Assembly (NCBI GenBank): GCA_030248215.1
Contig: JASANG010003110.1
Coordinates: forward strand, 69,501-133,500
Length of the DNA: 64,000 nt
Direction of reading: 5' to 3'
Source of the DNA: Enoplolaimus lenunculus
Taxonomy: Eukaryota > Nematoda > Enoplea > Enoplida > Thoracostomopsidae
Within the stretch, counting starts at the first letter, position 1; every line of letters begins with the position of its first letter. Below the pieces are notes generated by a model. It did no database searches and was not told where the DNA came from. It saw only the letters and a program-made list of their open reading frames with translations. The translations under genes were made by a program, and so were the position numbers. Shown one piece after another: positions 46,791 through 58,911 of this stretch.

Positions 46791-47795
46791 GGTCCTATTC
46801 AGAAACTGTTTGCTTATTTGAGCTTCTTATAACGTTCTCTAATCATTTCATCTCAAAATTTAAGTGTGAAAAATTTGATTTTGTAACATCTCGTGGTTTC
46901 GCATCATCCATCCGACAGATTTTTGCAAAAACATGTATAAGTTGTATGTTATCCGGACGCAACATGCAGAGCTGACTCGAATGGTGTTAAATTTGCTGCA
47001 ATAATGCGATTGACTAACGAGTTAGGCTCAATTAAAATGGGTTAGTCCATTGGAAGCGCATTGGAACCGCGCCAAATCAGTTTTTGGACCACAACTTCTA
47101 ACCAATAGTCAAATGACGAAAAATTTAAGACCATCCCACTCTGCTTTGTAAGCTGTGTTGCATGATAATTTTTCAAAAAATTTAAATTTGGATACAAAAC
47201 GACCAAGGGAGATCATAAGATGCTCAAATATGCAAAAAAGGTTTCAAAATCAAACCAATTTTGGGCGAACGCCGGCTGCGTTAGAATAACCGAAAACCCC
47301 CACGATTTTGGAAACAAACGAAAAAAAAGTGTTTTGGCCCGGGCTGTAAATTATGCTAATTTCTCACCGTCTTGGTTAGAGCTTAATTTTTCGTCATGTC
47401 TCAGCTTTAAGCAACGACTTTAATATTTTAGTTCTGCATCAGTGAGAAATGCTTCATGAAACCGGTGTTTTTTTGCGATGCTTGCGAACAAATGAAGTAA
47501 TTTGATACGTTTCGGCAATATTTTTGTGCGACGTTTAGATGCTGTTTGTTTTTGTCTGAACTAAGATTTCACATGTATACATAACCGAACAATAATACTA
47601 AAATATGAAAAGTTGGTAGCCTCGGCTTTCAGCCAAAAGCTACAAACTTTGTAGGATGGCGTCATACTGAAAAGGGGCAATGTATTCTATCTTGATTCGA
47701 TTGCCAAGATACGGTTTTTAGTCAACTTTTGGTGTATGATTTGTTTCAAAGTTCACTCTTCAGTTCAAATTCTTTCTGCATTTAATTACTACTAG

Positions 47796-47967
47796 TGAGC
47801 CAGTTTTGCGCAATGCGCAAATGTTAGCGAATACACAACAATCTGTATACAAATTTTCTTTTGAGAAAACAGTCACGTTTCTGTTCTTAAAAATAATATT
47901 GTAAACAAATTATTGCTGGAACGCTGCCCAAAATATGTATGTGTGGCATTCCAGCTTTAATATATAG
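47796..47967 (-). repeat. Dispersed repeat K
   Basis: gttttgcgcaatgcgcaaat, gtaaacaaattattgctgga and atgtatgtgtggcattccag, as at 595-757. Confidence 0.6.
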
Positions 47968-48070
47968 ATGTGCAACTCAACGCAAACTGTGTACACGAAA
48001 TAACACAATGCATAAAGTAACAATTACTACGTGTAAGTGCAGTACAAAATCTTTACAAGACGTAAGAAAT

Positions 48071-48253
48071 CTACGACAATTCGTCACCCAACAAGTTTTC
48101 GCCGAACTGTGTCTTAAAGCCTATGAATAAAACTAAGTATAAATCCTGAGCGTAATCCAAAGTTTAAGCTTAAACCTAAGCATAATTACGGGTGAAGAAT
48201 TGTAGAGTTGATAGAATTTCGAATTACAAGTTGTCGGACGACAAATTGTTGTC
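48071..48253. mobile_element. Family J element
   Basis: Ends ctacgacaattcgtcaccca and, inverted, gttgtcggacgacaaattgt; interior contains decayed CTAAG hexamers. Confidence 0.55.
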
Positions 48254-48381
48254 ATACCAGACGTAAGACCTACGTTGTATTTGAGCGTCCAGCAACTGTA
48301 GCTGAGTGGTAATGGTAAACGTCTCCCAAACCAATCCTAGCTTACCCTGTATCTTGAATCAATTCGAAATGCTCAAGTGAG

Positions 48382-48569
48382 GGCTCATGTAAACATCAGG
48401 GGTTGATCGTTTTTCTGTGGGACCAGAATTGAGTAAGCTTAAGCTTTAGACTAATGACTAATTTTTTTAGGCTTTGGAATAAACTCATTCTTACGCTTAG
48501 GCATAGGCTTAGGCTTAGGCTTAGGAATATGCTTATAATACTATTCCGCCCCTGTTCTTTACATTGGCA
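48382..48569 (+). mobile_element. TG-MITE copy with perfect 8-bp target duplication
   Basis: Starts ggctcatgtaaacatcaggg, ends ttctttacattggca; exact CAAGTGAG on both sides (48374-48381 and 48570-48577). Core of four TTAGGC units. 188 bp. Confidence 0.9.
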
Positions 48570-49011
48570 CAAGTGAGCATGAATTATTACGATTTTTAAA
48601 CCTCGTTTCGATTTAAACACATAGTTTATGCATAAAATTTAAAGATAAATCTTTTACCTTTGTGATAATCAGTGTCATTTTGAATGTTTCTATATAAACG
48701 TTTTTGAAACTTTACCATTTTGACTAAATATCGGCAAGATTAAACGATTATAAATCGCAACCAAGTGCAAAATATGAAAGTTTTCTTTGTATAACGCATG
48801 CACCGCCTTGAAAAGTAATTTTAAGTTGCGACTGTGAACTTTTAGGAAAAATTGTTTTTTGAAATTTTTTTCAAATTTTAATCGAGAAATATAATTTGAA
48901 ATATTTGAAACGCTGAACGCAACCGGAAATCGGTCGAATAGCTGAATTTGAAAATATGACGCAAATTACAGCATTTTGTACGATTCGACTAAATACAATA
49001 TTAAAATGTAG

Positions 49012-49238
49012 GGCCCATGTATAGAACAGGGCCGGATCGCTTTCGGGCGGGGCTGTAATAGAGTCAGTTTAAGCTTTAGACTATGTTTTGCTTAGACTTA
49101 GGCTTAGGAATAAGCTCATCCTTACGCTTAGGCTTAGGCTTAGGCTTAGGAATAGGCAGGCTCATCCTTATGCTTAGGCTTAGGCTTAGGAATATAAGTA
49201 CATATACTACTGTTCCGGCCCTGTTCTATACATGTGCA
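49012..49238 (+). mobile_element. TG-MITE copy
   Basis: Starts ggcccatgtatagaacaggg, ends ttctatacatgtgca; flanks AAATGTAG and AAAAATAG (6/8). Two blocks of three to four TTAGGC units separated by aataggcaggctcatcctta. Confidence 0.85.
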
Positions 49239-50098
49239 AAAAATAGGATCATTTTCAATATATTCGTTGAAATTGTTGAGTAAATGAGAAAGTAGGTATT
49301 TCGCAACGTTTATTGCAGATTTTGATACATTTCAGTTTCAGCACAGTGTTCTGTGATGTTTTTGTTTCCAAAAGTTTGTCCAACCAATTTGCCCAACGCC
49401 AAAAATGTTTTAAATTCATATATATTTTTTAAAAATTTATCAAATTTTTCAGTCGAACTAACCAGAACTGCACCACTTTCACAGTCTAACACTTAACCTT
49501 TGGATTAAGTCGTAGACTACCGGCCCATAATGGTCAGTAGAATGTCACAAGCCATTTAAATAAATTTTTTTAGCTTGAAATAAGGCAAAAAATAAAAATT
49601 TCTCTAAGCGTGAAATCATTTTTACTCAAAAACACAACATAAACCACCAGGAAATAATTACAGACGTGCAAAATTGGATGTCATTTAATATATATACATA
49701 CATGCATACATACATATTATATAAGGTCATACCAGTCTAGTGATTTACTAGTTGTGACAACTTTGGCCATTTTTGCGACTATGATGAATGATTTCAAGGA
49801 AGCATTTATGTACGGAATATAATTATTTTCGTTCTTTATATAATACCGATTACTACATGACGCAACGTTTTAGAGTGATTTTTTAAACTGACTGACATCC
49901 AATATTTTGATCTCTCTCTTTTAAAACAAATCAGCCAACAAGGTTGCAGTATTTGCAATGCCAGTATTTTAACCCGTATACACATGAATATTTTCTATTT
50001 CAATGTCAAAAGCTTTTATCATATGTTCGAAATATCAGTATTTCGGTTGGGAGGCGTTTAAAATGTCACAATTAAAACATTTAACTTTTGCCCTTCAT

Positions 50099-50315
50099 GC
50101 ATACAAATAGAATTGTTTGCAACGATACTGCACATTGATGTAACCACATTGTTCTAAAAGGGCATCTTTTGGATACTATATTTTAGAACAGAACAATTCA
50201 AATACCGAATGTTACTTTGATTTTAAAATAAAGTATCCAAAAGGTGCCGTTTTAGAACAATGTAGTACATCAATGTTTATTGTCGTTGCAATCTTCAGTT
50301 CTATTTGTCTGCATA
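50099..50315. mobile_element. Foldback element with ~85-bp arms
   Basis: Left arm gcatacaaatagaattgttt...atcttttggatactatattt is repeated inverted as aaataaagtatccaaaaggt...cagttctatttgtctgc, with a central spacer of about 45 bp. Arms are about 85% alike by eye. Only one copy is seen in this window. Confidence 0.75.
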
Positions 50316-50626
50316 AAAGACAAAAATTAATTAAAAAAATGTCAAAATTACGAATGTTTCGTATTTGAAATTTATTAAGAATTAATTATTTTACACATTT
50401 TGTAAGCTTCAACTTTGCGAAAAAACACTTGCTTTTACTAATAAGTAATTATTCAACCATTATTGACAACGCTGAACATATGTTTAGGTATTTTTAAATT
50501 AAATAACTTATAGTTGTTTTGTAGCTAATATATCAAATAGGATTAAGTGAAAAAAGTTTTGCTGGCTTTGGGCCATAAAATGTAGTTTCATGTATTTTTA
50601 AACTTGAACGCAAACCTTTCGCTCTA

Positions 50627-50878
50627 CACAGAAAGTTCCAATGAGTTTAATCAACTCAAAGAGAGAATTAGTTATTTCTGAGTGAATATTAGTACCTACA
50701 TATTAATACACTCTGTGGCTAATTTAATTCCGGCAATGTTGATAATGTGTTCAAACAGTTCGGAAATCTGAGTTCTGAAACTCGTAATTCAGACCGCAGG
50801 CTTTTGAGTGGATTTAACACATTCTGAGTTAAAATTGATTTTAAATTAATTCGCTCTAATTTGCTGTGAAGAAAACTT
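50627..50878. mobile_element. Family H MITE, decayed
   Basis: Ends cacagaaagttccaatgagt and tcgctctaatttgctgtg; interior as in 27473-27726. Confidence 0.6.
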
Positions 50879-50883
50879 ATTTC

Positions 50884-51084
50884 GGCCCATGTAAAGATCA
50901 GGGGCGGAGAGTTTTTCTGTGGAACTAGAATAGAGCAAGCTTAAGCTTTAGAATAATTTTTTGCTTTGCTCAGGCTTAGGCTTAGGTTTAGGAATATGCT
51001 CATTCTTACGCTTAGGCTTACGCTTAAGCTTAAGCTTAGGAATATGCTTATAATACTGTTCCGCTCCTGTTCTTTACATTGGCC
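50884..51084 (+). mobile_element. TG-MITE copy
   Basis: Starts ggcccatgtaaagatcaggg, ends ttctttacattggcc; two TTAGGC blocks. It begins five bases after a family H element, and no target duplication is visible. Confidence 0.82.
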
Positions 51085-51345
51085 GAACGGTTTGACAAAA
51101 CACTAAATCGTACACCATTTGTGTGTCTAACTTATCAAACGCTCCAACTTGATAAAGGTTATGATTCGGCCTGCTACAAGATTGATTCACGTATACCCAG
51201 GCCAAATCGGATCATCATGTATCGGCAATGAGGGGTTGGGGCGTTGCAGCTCTATACCCATGGGAGCCCAAACCACTTTTTTTATATCTGTAGGTATACG
51301 TAAAATACGAATTTAGCGTCACATTGTCACCTTAAATGGTGGATC

Positions 51346-51460
51346 AACAAATTTCTGAACGTGGAGCCATTTGAGCGCAGAAAAACTACGCGAGCCAAGC
51401 GAGCTAGAAATCAAACGCTATTTTAGTGCTAAACATTAATACAAAATCTTAATTTTGATC
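51346..51460 (+). repeat. Dispersed repeat O
   Basis: caacaaatttctgaacgtgg, gcgagccaagcgagctagaa, tcaaacgctattttagtgct. The GC-richer sequence from 51460 to 52000 that follows has no recognised family or gene. Confidence 0.5.
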
Positions 51461-53324
51461 ACAGTTTCAGTGGACTATGCTTGAGTGATCCTGCTAGAAT
51501 TCGCCAGTACTCACCTTCTATCCGTGATACGTTTCGTTGAAAAGCTGTCACGGTCACACCCCAATTTTTGTACTCTGGCGGCACCCAGACCAGGGAAAGT
51601 CGTTGTTTTTCCTGATATTACAAGCTGGCTTTGTTCTACGACCGGTAAAAACAAAACCGCTTTGCAATCAGAAGGCACAAAAATTCAATTTAGGCCTTTT
51701 CATACCGGTTGCTGCTGACGTGCTTGAGCCGTAATATTCTGGCCAATAGATTGAAGGGGGGGCTTACTTGGTTTATAAGGTATACACAGTAGATGGGTAT
51801 AGATCATTAAACTTAACTGCTTTACTGAGTAAATAGGGCTTGGAGGAAAAACCGTCTAAGGTATCATGCCCCTAGCCCCGGTTCTCGAGCTCGCAATCAG
51901 CGGCAGAGGGCAAGATGACTCAATACCCCTCCAAAAGCTTGGGCCTCTTCTAGATAAATTTTAGCCTAGCTTGCAAGTCTAGTGAAATTCGTCCGATGCA
52001 CCACCTAAAATTATTCTGCCCCGCCAACCATGCTAAGCTGGTTAAGAACGTACCCTTTTCACACTTGCGAACCTGTTCTTCTGATGCCGAAAGTGTGTGT
52101 GTGCCCCCTTTATGAAGCCATTGCGAAATGGTATTTTAGGGTATACTTATATATCTCGGTTGACCAAACCAGTACAAACCATCGAAATGCTGTGTGGCAG
52201 GTTTTTTTTCTTCAAACTCTTCTTTGCGAAGACAAATATTTCAAAAAGTCAAAAGCCTACGCGAGCCGAATTGACGCAGCAGAGATGAAAATGTGTTTTG
52301 TTCATTCGAATATTGAACTTTTGAAATTTTCAAATTGTTTTCAGTTTAAATCATATTTCCGTTTAAAATAATTTTAAACCGGATGTTTTTGCAATGTAAT
52401 TTTTGCTCGAAGCTTCCGTTTTGATCGTTGTAAAATCAACACTGCTACTAAATTTACCTCCGGCAACCTTACGCTGGCATTTAGTTGACTTTGGCTAAAG
52501 TTCTAATACACGTTTAGTTTCCGTCCCGCACACAAAAAAAGTAGTTCTGAATTGATTCAGAAAAGTATTTTCTGTGGCAAATCTGAAAAGTTTTTCTGGC
52601 ATTTAAGGCAATTTTTTTTAAAAATAACTGGAAAACGTTTATTTTAGGACTTTATTTCAAAACTTTTTTGAAAACTTTTCTGTTATAACAGAAATACTTT
52701 TCAAGTGTACCTTGCTAATGATAATTGTTAAATGTAAGAAATTTTTTCTTAAATATCGGAAATGTTATTTTTGAATGGCGCACGAAATATTTACGCGTGG
52801 GTGGGACGAATTAAATACGCGACACGCTTATTAATTGAAAAATTATCTGGTTTATGAATATTTCAACTGGTCTAATTGATGGTAATTGGTTTGTTAGGCA
52901 AGGAGATGTGTACGAACGCTAATGACTGCTGCATTCAACAATTTTGGACATATTTTGAAATAATTATTGTTGTTTTGATGAGTTTGCGCTTAACCAGAGC
53001 CACGAATACGAGGGCGGCCAGTTGTTTGCGTTAACGAAACGTTGGCATTTTTTAGGTTTGTTAGTTTGAATCTTTGCCAGATGGCAATCGGCAGTTGCCT
53101 ACGGATTTTTTTCTTATCCATTTTAAAGTTGTTTATATTTTGAGTTTTTTTTGTATATTTAGTGTGTTTTAGCACCTTTATATCATATGTACCAGTGTTT
53201 TTCAAACGAATAGTTAAGTATTTCAAGGGACAAAGAACATAAATTTTAGCGAAAAAACGCGAAAATTTAATAAATTTATGAAATTTATAGGTAAAATCAA
53301 GAGTGGATGATGCATACTTCAACA

Positions 53325-53440
53325 AGAATCTGTAACTGAGTAAATTCTGTGTAAAAAAGAATGTACCAGGCACGCGTTGCGTTTCTGCCCCACCGCTCAT
53401 TTTTATTTAGAGGGGGAACAACCGGTGCGAACCATGGCAC
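53325..53440 (-). repeat. Dispersed repeat P
   Basis: Reverse complement of 19219-19335: attctgtgtaaaaaagaatg, acgcgttgcgtttctgcccc, ccggtgcgaaccatggcacc. Confidence 0.65.
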
Positions 53441-53727
53441 CTTTTATATATGCGGCATCAAACATGCTTCCCTTATAGTTTCGTTTAGGAGTATTCGTGT
53501 GACAGCGACCCCCCTCTATACAAAGGAGGGGTTGGCCAAATACACAACGTCCGGTGGTACATTTTGTACCATGCGGACCCCAAAGAGTAGCACACTCTTG
53601 TATTATGTACTCTTTGTAAAATTAACTGGCTCTTTGCATATTGTACTTTCTATCCACAAGCGTAAACCTAAACTTTTAAACGTAAGACTTAACCTAAAAT
53701 TGTAAGCTTCAACCAAAGCCTAAAGTC

Positions 53728-53896
53728 TAAGAGTTGCGCTATACTCGCACCTGTTTTTTACCAAAAATTGCCGCACGTCGCCGCACGCTTCCCTACGCCA
53801 CCAAATGGATTTTGCATACATTTTTGTTAGCAACGAATAGTGGCATGCGGCGACGGGCGGTGGCGTCCGGTAGAGTAAAGTATATTGCAACCCTAA
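53728..53896. mobile_element. Family D foldback, well-preserved ends
   Basis: Inverted ends taagagttgcgctatact and agtatattgcaaccctaa. GC-rich arms (gccgcacgtcgccgcacg; gcggcgacgggcggtggc) fold on each other around an AT-rich centre. 169 bp. Confidence 0.8.
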
Positions 53897-54039
53897 GTCG
53901 AAATATAAGCTCAAAGCCAAAGCTTAAGTTATACTGAAATTTGAAAAATTTCAAAATTATATTTAAGAAAAGTATTCAAAAATTCAAATTTTTAAAGTTA
54001 GTTTGAATCAAGGATTAAAATTTCAGTTGAACAAATTGA

Positions 54040-54238
54040 ATGAGAAATTTCAATTTTACTCTTCATAATTTCAATTTTACTCTTCGTAATTTCAATTTTA
54101 CTCTTCATAATTTCAATTTTACTCTTCATAATTTCAATTTTACTCTTCATAATTTCAATTTTACTCTTCATAATTTCAATTTTACTCTTCGTAATTTCAA
54201 TTTTACTCTTCATAATTTCAATTTTACTCTTCATAAGA
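54040..54238. repeat. 21-bp tandem array, about nine units
   Basis: Unit ttcataatttcaattttactc, with a g variant (ttcgtaa) in two units. Because 21 is a multiple of three it stays open on both strands (FNFTLHN; MKSKIEI), but there is no gene context. Confidence 0.9.
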
Positions 54239-55029
54239 CCAAATATCTGTTATTGTTTTAGATTTTAAGCGAGGTTGGATGTCGAAGTTTAGACTGACGG
54301 TAAAGACGTTTCTATTTCCAAGCCCTTGGTTGAAACGTATGGGAAACTGTACAAGAGCCAGTAAAGTGTTTAGCAAAAACACGTTCCCAACTATGGCGTT
54401 TGGAGGTCCAAAAACGTACCCGCTTGACGTCTTTGGTTGCGGTCAAACGCAGGGTTCATGTAATTAAATTTTGCTGACGGACGTCAATTCAAATTTCAAG
54501 GGTTTTCTGGGTCCTGGCGACTATTAAAATGTGGTCCACCTATGTGCAGTGCCGGAGGAATCTAGCGGGGGGGTTGTTAAAGATCCGGCGTGGCTGCCAC
54601 TTGCTATTCATTGAAATATTTTTCAAATTTTTTGTTTACAATCTTCTTATGCAGGGTTCACGTTATAACCGGGGCAGCTTGGGGCACGTTTTGTTCCTAT
54701 TAGACTATTGGGTAACATTTTATCTACTTATAGACACTGTACTGTATTCAAAAATTCGTATTTGTCTGCTATTAACATCTGTGTATCACCTTTTTCTTCG
54801 ATATCATATGATATTCGAGGTATTGTCTGCGAATATAGGGGTTGGATGTCACCCCCGAAATGGAAAGTATGGGGGTCGCGGTTCCGACCGTGCCTATGCG
54901 GCAAACCTTTTTTGTATTACAATAAACATTTATTGTCGTTTAATCGGTGGGTGTTGCTGTCATCGTTGTTAGCATTTTTTCATTTTACAAGCGGGTAAAC
55001 TGATAATAGGAAATTCACTTTAATTGCAG

Positions 55030-55200
55030 CAACGCGTTAGCCAGCTCACCTTGGTAGTAGAGACTGGAAAATTTTTCAGCAGAGAAATACAAAGGTTGGC
55101 GTTGATTAAACAAGCAAGTTTGAAACTTTTCTAGGTGAGTCTAAACGGTTTCCAGGAGGGCTTAGCCCCACGTTCCCCTGTTTGGCTATGGGACCAAACT
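55030..55200. repeat. Family G copy
   Basis: gttagccagctcaccttgg, aatttttcagcagagaaata, aagcaagtttgaaacttttc. Left arm only; the right end is lost. Confidence 0.5.
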
Positions 55201-56717
55201 GGAAGGGTATGAGATCACCGTGGGATTCGAAATGGTTTGGTCAACTAAGCGGAGTTGTTACTGGATGTTCGGCGTAGTATCTGATAAATAAATTAATTTT
55301 CCAATCATCGAACGTGGTGATATCAAGGTGGGTGTATAATTTCTAGTGTACCTTGATTATATATTTTTTCAAAATTGTCGATGCAAATTATAAAATCAGA
55401 CACATTTGCTATCTTCCAAATTAGTGAGCCAAACAATTTTCTTGCTCGCTGCCCTGAGTTGAAACCACTGGAGTCGATCTGAATTCTGTTATACCTTCCA
55501 ACAGCGATAGGCCGCTTCGCGCGTGCTAACTTGGTCGGCTTGAACAGAATACTGGCGGACCGTAAACTTTGTCACAAATAAACATGGGAATTTGGGAGCA
55601 AAACTCAAAAATAGCAACTATTTTCTAATTTTAGCTTAAATTTTATTTGTTAGAATTAACGTTTAATTTTTGATGAGAAATTTGTTACTGAACGTTTAGA
55701 CTCGACCGAGGGTGTGACACCGTCCGCGCTGCAAATAACCCATATTTAAGAATGAATTTTTCAAAGTTTGACTAGACTCAAACAAGACTATTTTGAGTTG
55801 CTAAATCAGGTCTCGGCTTGTCAGGGCCAGCGGGTCGGCATTCACCAGAGATTCAAACCCAATACTTTGTGTTACGAATAATTGCGTTTTGCTTCTTGCT
55901 CACTTCGTTTTCTAGGTTACTTGCGCAATTATATCTTGCGCCTCTCGCAGGTGACCTCCTGTTGTTGAATCAGAAGCAGTGCCAATATAGAAATTTATCC
56001 CTGTTACTAAATTTCAATTCAATTTGAAACGAACTCATTTCAGTTCAAATTTAAACGAAATATGATGCCCTGCAAATGACAGTTTTGGCAAACAGCTGAA
56101 ATCTTTCAAATTCCACTTTAGGCAACTGGTTTTTGAGTGAAAATTTCAATCAACGCCTCGGATCATAACTCCTGTAACGTAAAAGCTGAAGATGTTGTTT
56201 GAGCCTTTCGCGTTCCTCGAAACCCAACCATGACACGTATTGAGGTATTGTCAACGGAAACTTTGCGTTGAAGTAGGCAAAATGTTTGCAAATATAATAT
56301 TATCGGGCCTTCATGAAATTATTTCAAACGGCCACAGCAAAAAGTGGTTTAAAGAAAAACTGAAAATCTACTTTGAGCACCTAAACCCCGTCGCTTAACC
56401 AAGTAGAATTATGATCCGAACGCTAAAATCAAATAATATTTTCACAAAATGTATTAATTGGATGGTTACGACTTTTTTGTTTTGAAACAATCGGTCAATT
56501 AGGCTTAAGCTTAGACCTTAATGGCACAATAACAGCATTTTAGCCTGAAATTTTCCGTCGTCACCGTCTAGTTTAATATATAAACCTAAATTTTTGCGGT
56601 TAAAAGCGTTTCACAGCTATATCAATACACTTGTGTTGTTTTCAATTTGATAAATGTTGTTTTCGTATACTGCGTTTGGTCATTCATGATGCATATATTC
56701 ACATGTACCACATTTCA

Positions 56718-56845
56718 GGCTCGTAGCCAGACCAACTTACTTTGAGGTGCTGAGCATTTTTCAGGAGGGTCGTACAAGAGTTTTCGACGATTTACATGCA
56801 AGGTTGAAAATTTTCTAGAGGAGAGGTTAAATTCGTCCCTGGTCT
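56718..56845. repeat. Family G copy
   Basis: ggctcgtagccagaccaact, catttttcaggagggtcgta, acatgcaaggttgaaaattt. Confidence 0.5.
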
Positions 56846-56954
56846 CTCTCTGGATACGGATCCGCAGCATGACATATCTAATTCCTAGTAGATTTTTTGT
56901 TTTACTTTGAATATGATATGTTTTGGCTCTCTTATACACCAATTGTCCAAATTT

Positions 56955-57055
56955 AAATTTAAGGTTAAGGCTTAGGCTAAGGAATGCATAAGAATAGGTC
57001 AGCCATTGTCTAAACGTAAACATAATCATAAGTCTAAGCCTAAGCGTAAATGCGT
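56955..57055. repeat. TTAGGC/GCCTAA hexamer remnant
   Basis: ggttaaggcttaggctaagg and, 60 bp on, inverted taagtctaagcctaagcg. No TG-MITE termini remain. Confidence 0.4.
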
Positions 57056-57633
57056 GGAAAAGCGTTCATAAGTCTTTTTTCAATATCTAGACATTGTGGA
57101 TAGCTAAATAATGTATCCTGATATTCATTGCTCTAAATAGATAAATATCAGGGTGCATCCGGATACCAAAAACTGACGGAGCCGGAGCCACAATATTTAG
57201 CATCCGGCCGGAGCCGAAGTCTGATGTCGATTTTTTTGCCGGAGCCAGATATCCGGTTCCACCCTTATTTATTTATTTATTATTTATATTCCTTCTCACT
57301 GTAAAAACGGATTAATTTAATTAAATTTAAAATATGTCACAAATTGTAAAAAAAGCCTGCTGACTTCAGCATTTGTTGCTGTTTTGGCATTTTGTGTTTA
57401 TTTTGACAGTTTCTGGAAAATGCACAAAACTTTTTGTTTTATCACAAAGGTTCACAATGATACAGTGTGAAACGCTTTGAAATGACTGTGAAATTTGTTC
57501 AATATTTTTAATTCAACAGATGCTGTTTTGACTGAATTCCATCGAACAAAAAGGTTGTAAATATTGTGTAATTTGATTTTATTTATATGGAAAATATTTT
57601 AAGAGCATAGGCGGATGAGCACACGTACAAGAC

Positions 57634-58016
57634 GGCCAACGTTAGTTTTGGGGCCGTAACAGTAGATTAAGCGTATTTCTAAGCCTAAGCCTAAGTCTAA
57701 GCGTTGCAGACGCGAATTCCTAAGCCTAAACCTAAGCCTAAGCGTTGCAAAAGCGTATTCCTAAGCCTAAGCGGTACAAAAGCGTATTCCTAAGCCTAAG
57801 CGGTACAAAAGCGTATTCCTAAGCCTAAGCGGTACAAAAGCGTATTCCTAAGCCTAAGCCTAAGCTTAAGCCTAAACCTAAGCTTAAGCGTAAATCTAAG
57901 CGTTGTAAAAGCGTATTCTTAAGCCTAAGCCTAAGCAAAGAAATGTAGTCTAGATGGTAAGCCTACTCTTTTACAGACTCACCAGAAACCTGGACGGTCC
58001 TAAAAGTACAATAGAC
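57634..58016 (-). mobile_element. TG-MITE subfamily B, longest copy
   Basis: Starts ggccaacgttagttttgggg, ends gacggtcctaaaagtac. The core has 29-bp units (ggtacaaaagcg + tattcctaagcctaagc) repeated three times plus variants with gttgcaaaagcg. 383 bp; TTAGGC reads on the minus strand. Target duplication not identified. Confidence 0.75.
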
Positions 58017-58104
58017 GATGCAGTTGTACCTCCAAAAACGTATCAAAGCCATTTTAAACATAAATATGTAAATAAATGAATAATGTTTTTTAGAAATGTA
58101 AGCA

Positions 58105-58235
58105 AATCCATAGCTAGCTCACGTTGCTAGCAGGGGCTGCAAAACTTTTCGGAGGGGCATACATGAGTTTGTGATGATTTCCCAAGCAAGTTTGGAAAAT
58201 TTTCTTAGGGGAGGTGCAAAAATGTTCGAGGGGCG
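58105..58235. repeat. Family G copy
   Basis: agctagctcacgttgctagc, aaacttttcggaggggcata, caagcaagtttggaaaattt. Confidence 0.55.
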
Positions 58236-58369
58236 AAAAGTACCGAAGCAGCATAAGATGGTGTTTTTAAACTTTAACAGGATGTTTAATAGGATGCTTT
58301 CGAGTAGAGTTTCAGTCATGGCAAAGTTTGAAATTTTTTGACATTTCATATGAGCGACAAACTTGTTAC

Positions 58370-58650
58370 TTAATCGTATTTGTGAGTCAGTTGTTTGATC
58401 GCGTAAAATTTAACACCATTCAACTCAGCTCTGCAAGCTTCGTGGTCGAATTTTATATTTTTGACAAATGATTGTGGTTCTAATGGACGTGTGTAACGTC
58501 TCCAAACTTGGCGTTTTCTGACGATGACAACCGAAAATACCCAGTCACGATAGGCCAAATTTTCGCGTGCAGACGACCACAGATTGAAATCCGTAAAAGG
58601 TTGTGGTGCCTCTAATTGGCTATAGCGTATGTCTGTCCAATCAAAATGCT
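58370..58650 (-). CDS. Candidate terminal exon on the minus strand, unrecognised
   Basis: Read on the minus strand, an acceptor-like ttaaatatgcag is followed by an open frame (HFDWTDIRYSQLEAPQPF, then SARENLAYRDWVFSVVIVRK and EACRAELNGVKFYAIKQL) of about 93 codons to TAA. The segment is more GC-rich than its flanks and has a normal protein-like composition. The same frame also has an ATG at 58654, so it could be a small single-exon ORF. No family is recognised and no upstream exon was found in the next 3 kb. Confidence 0.35.
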
Positions 58651-58842
58651 GCATATTTAAGCAATGGTAATTGAAAGTCTATCACGCACTTATGTCTGGT
58701 ATTGCAATTACTCAAATAGATTATTAATTGATTTTGAAGTATATATACTACTCTCAGTGCAGCAACTGTGAAACTTAAGGTTACGGCTATTGTCAAACCC
58801 CTGCCATTATTTTCAATTACTTGCACTGCTTAGTGATACCAC

Positions 58843-58911
58843 AGTAGTATAGTGGCTAGCATGGCTGCTTTGAACGCGGAAGGCACGGGTTCGATCCCCA
58901 GCTGGTGTAAT
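58843..58911 (+). repeat. tRNA-derived sequence
   Basis: A box TAGTATAGTGGCTAGCATGG and B box GGTTCGATCCC, about 75% like the tRNA-like unit at 11711-11782 by eye. The 5' ATACCACAG does not pair cleanly with CTGGTGT, so it is probably a pseudogene. The anticodon loop reads TTTGAAC; UGA would be central if standard. Confidence 0.45.

Noticed and set aside
54040-54261. Heptapeptide repeat protein on either strand (FNFTLHN or MKSKIEI)
   Set aside because: A 21-bp tandem array stays open in any phase; no start context, neighbours or exon structure support a gene.
54529-54998. 147- and 96-codon frames
   Set aside because: Overlapping frames with hydrophobic, low-complexity text and no conserved motif; likely part of an unclassified repeat starting near gcagtgccgg.
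171-58016. TTAGGC runs as true interstitial telomeres or a chromosome-fusion scar
   Set aside because: Almost all runs are short, degenerate and sit inside elements with defined ends and target duplications, and their orientation is mixed along the window.
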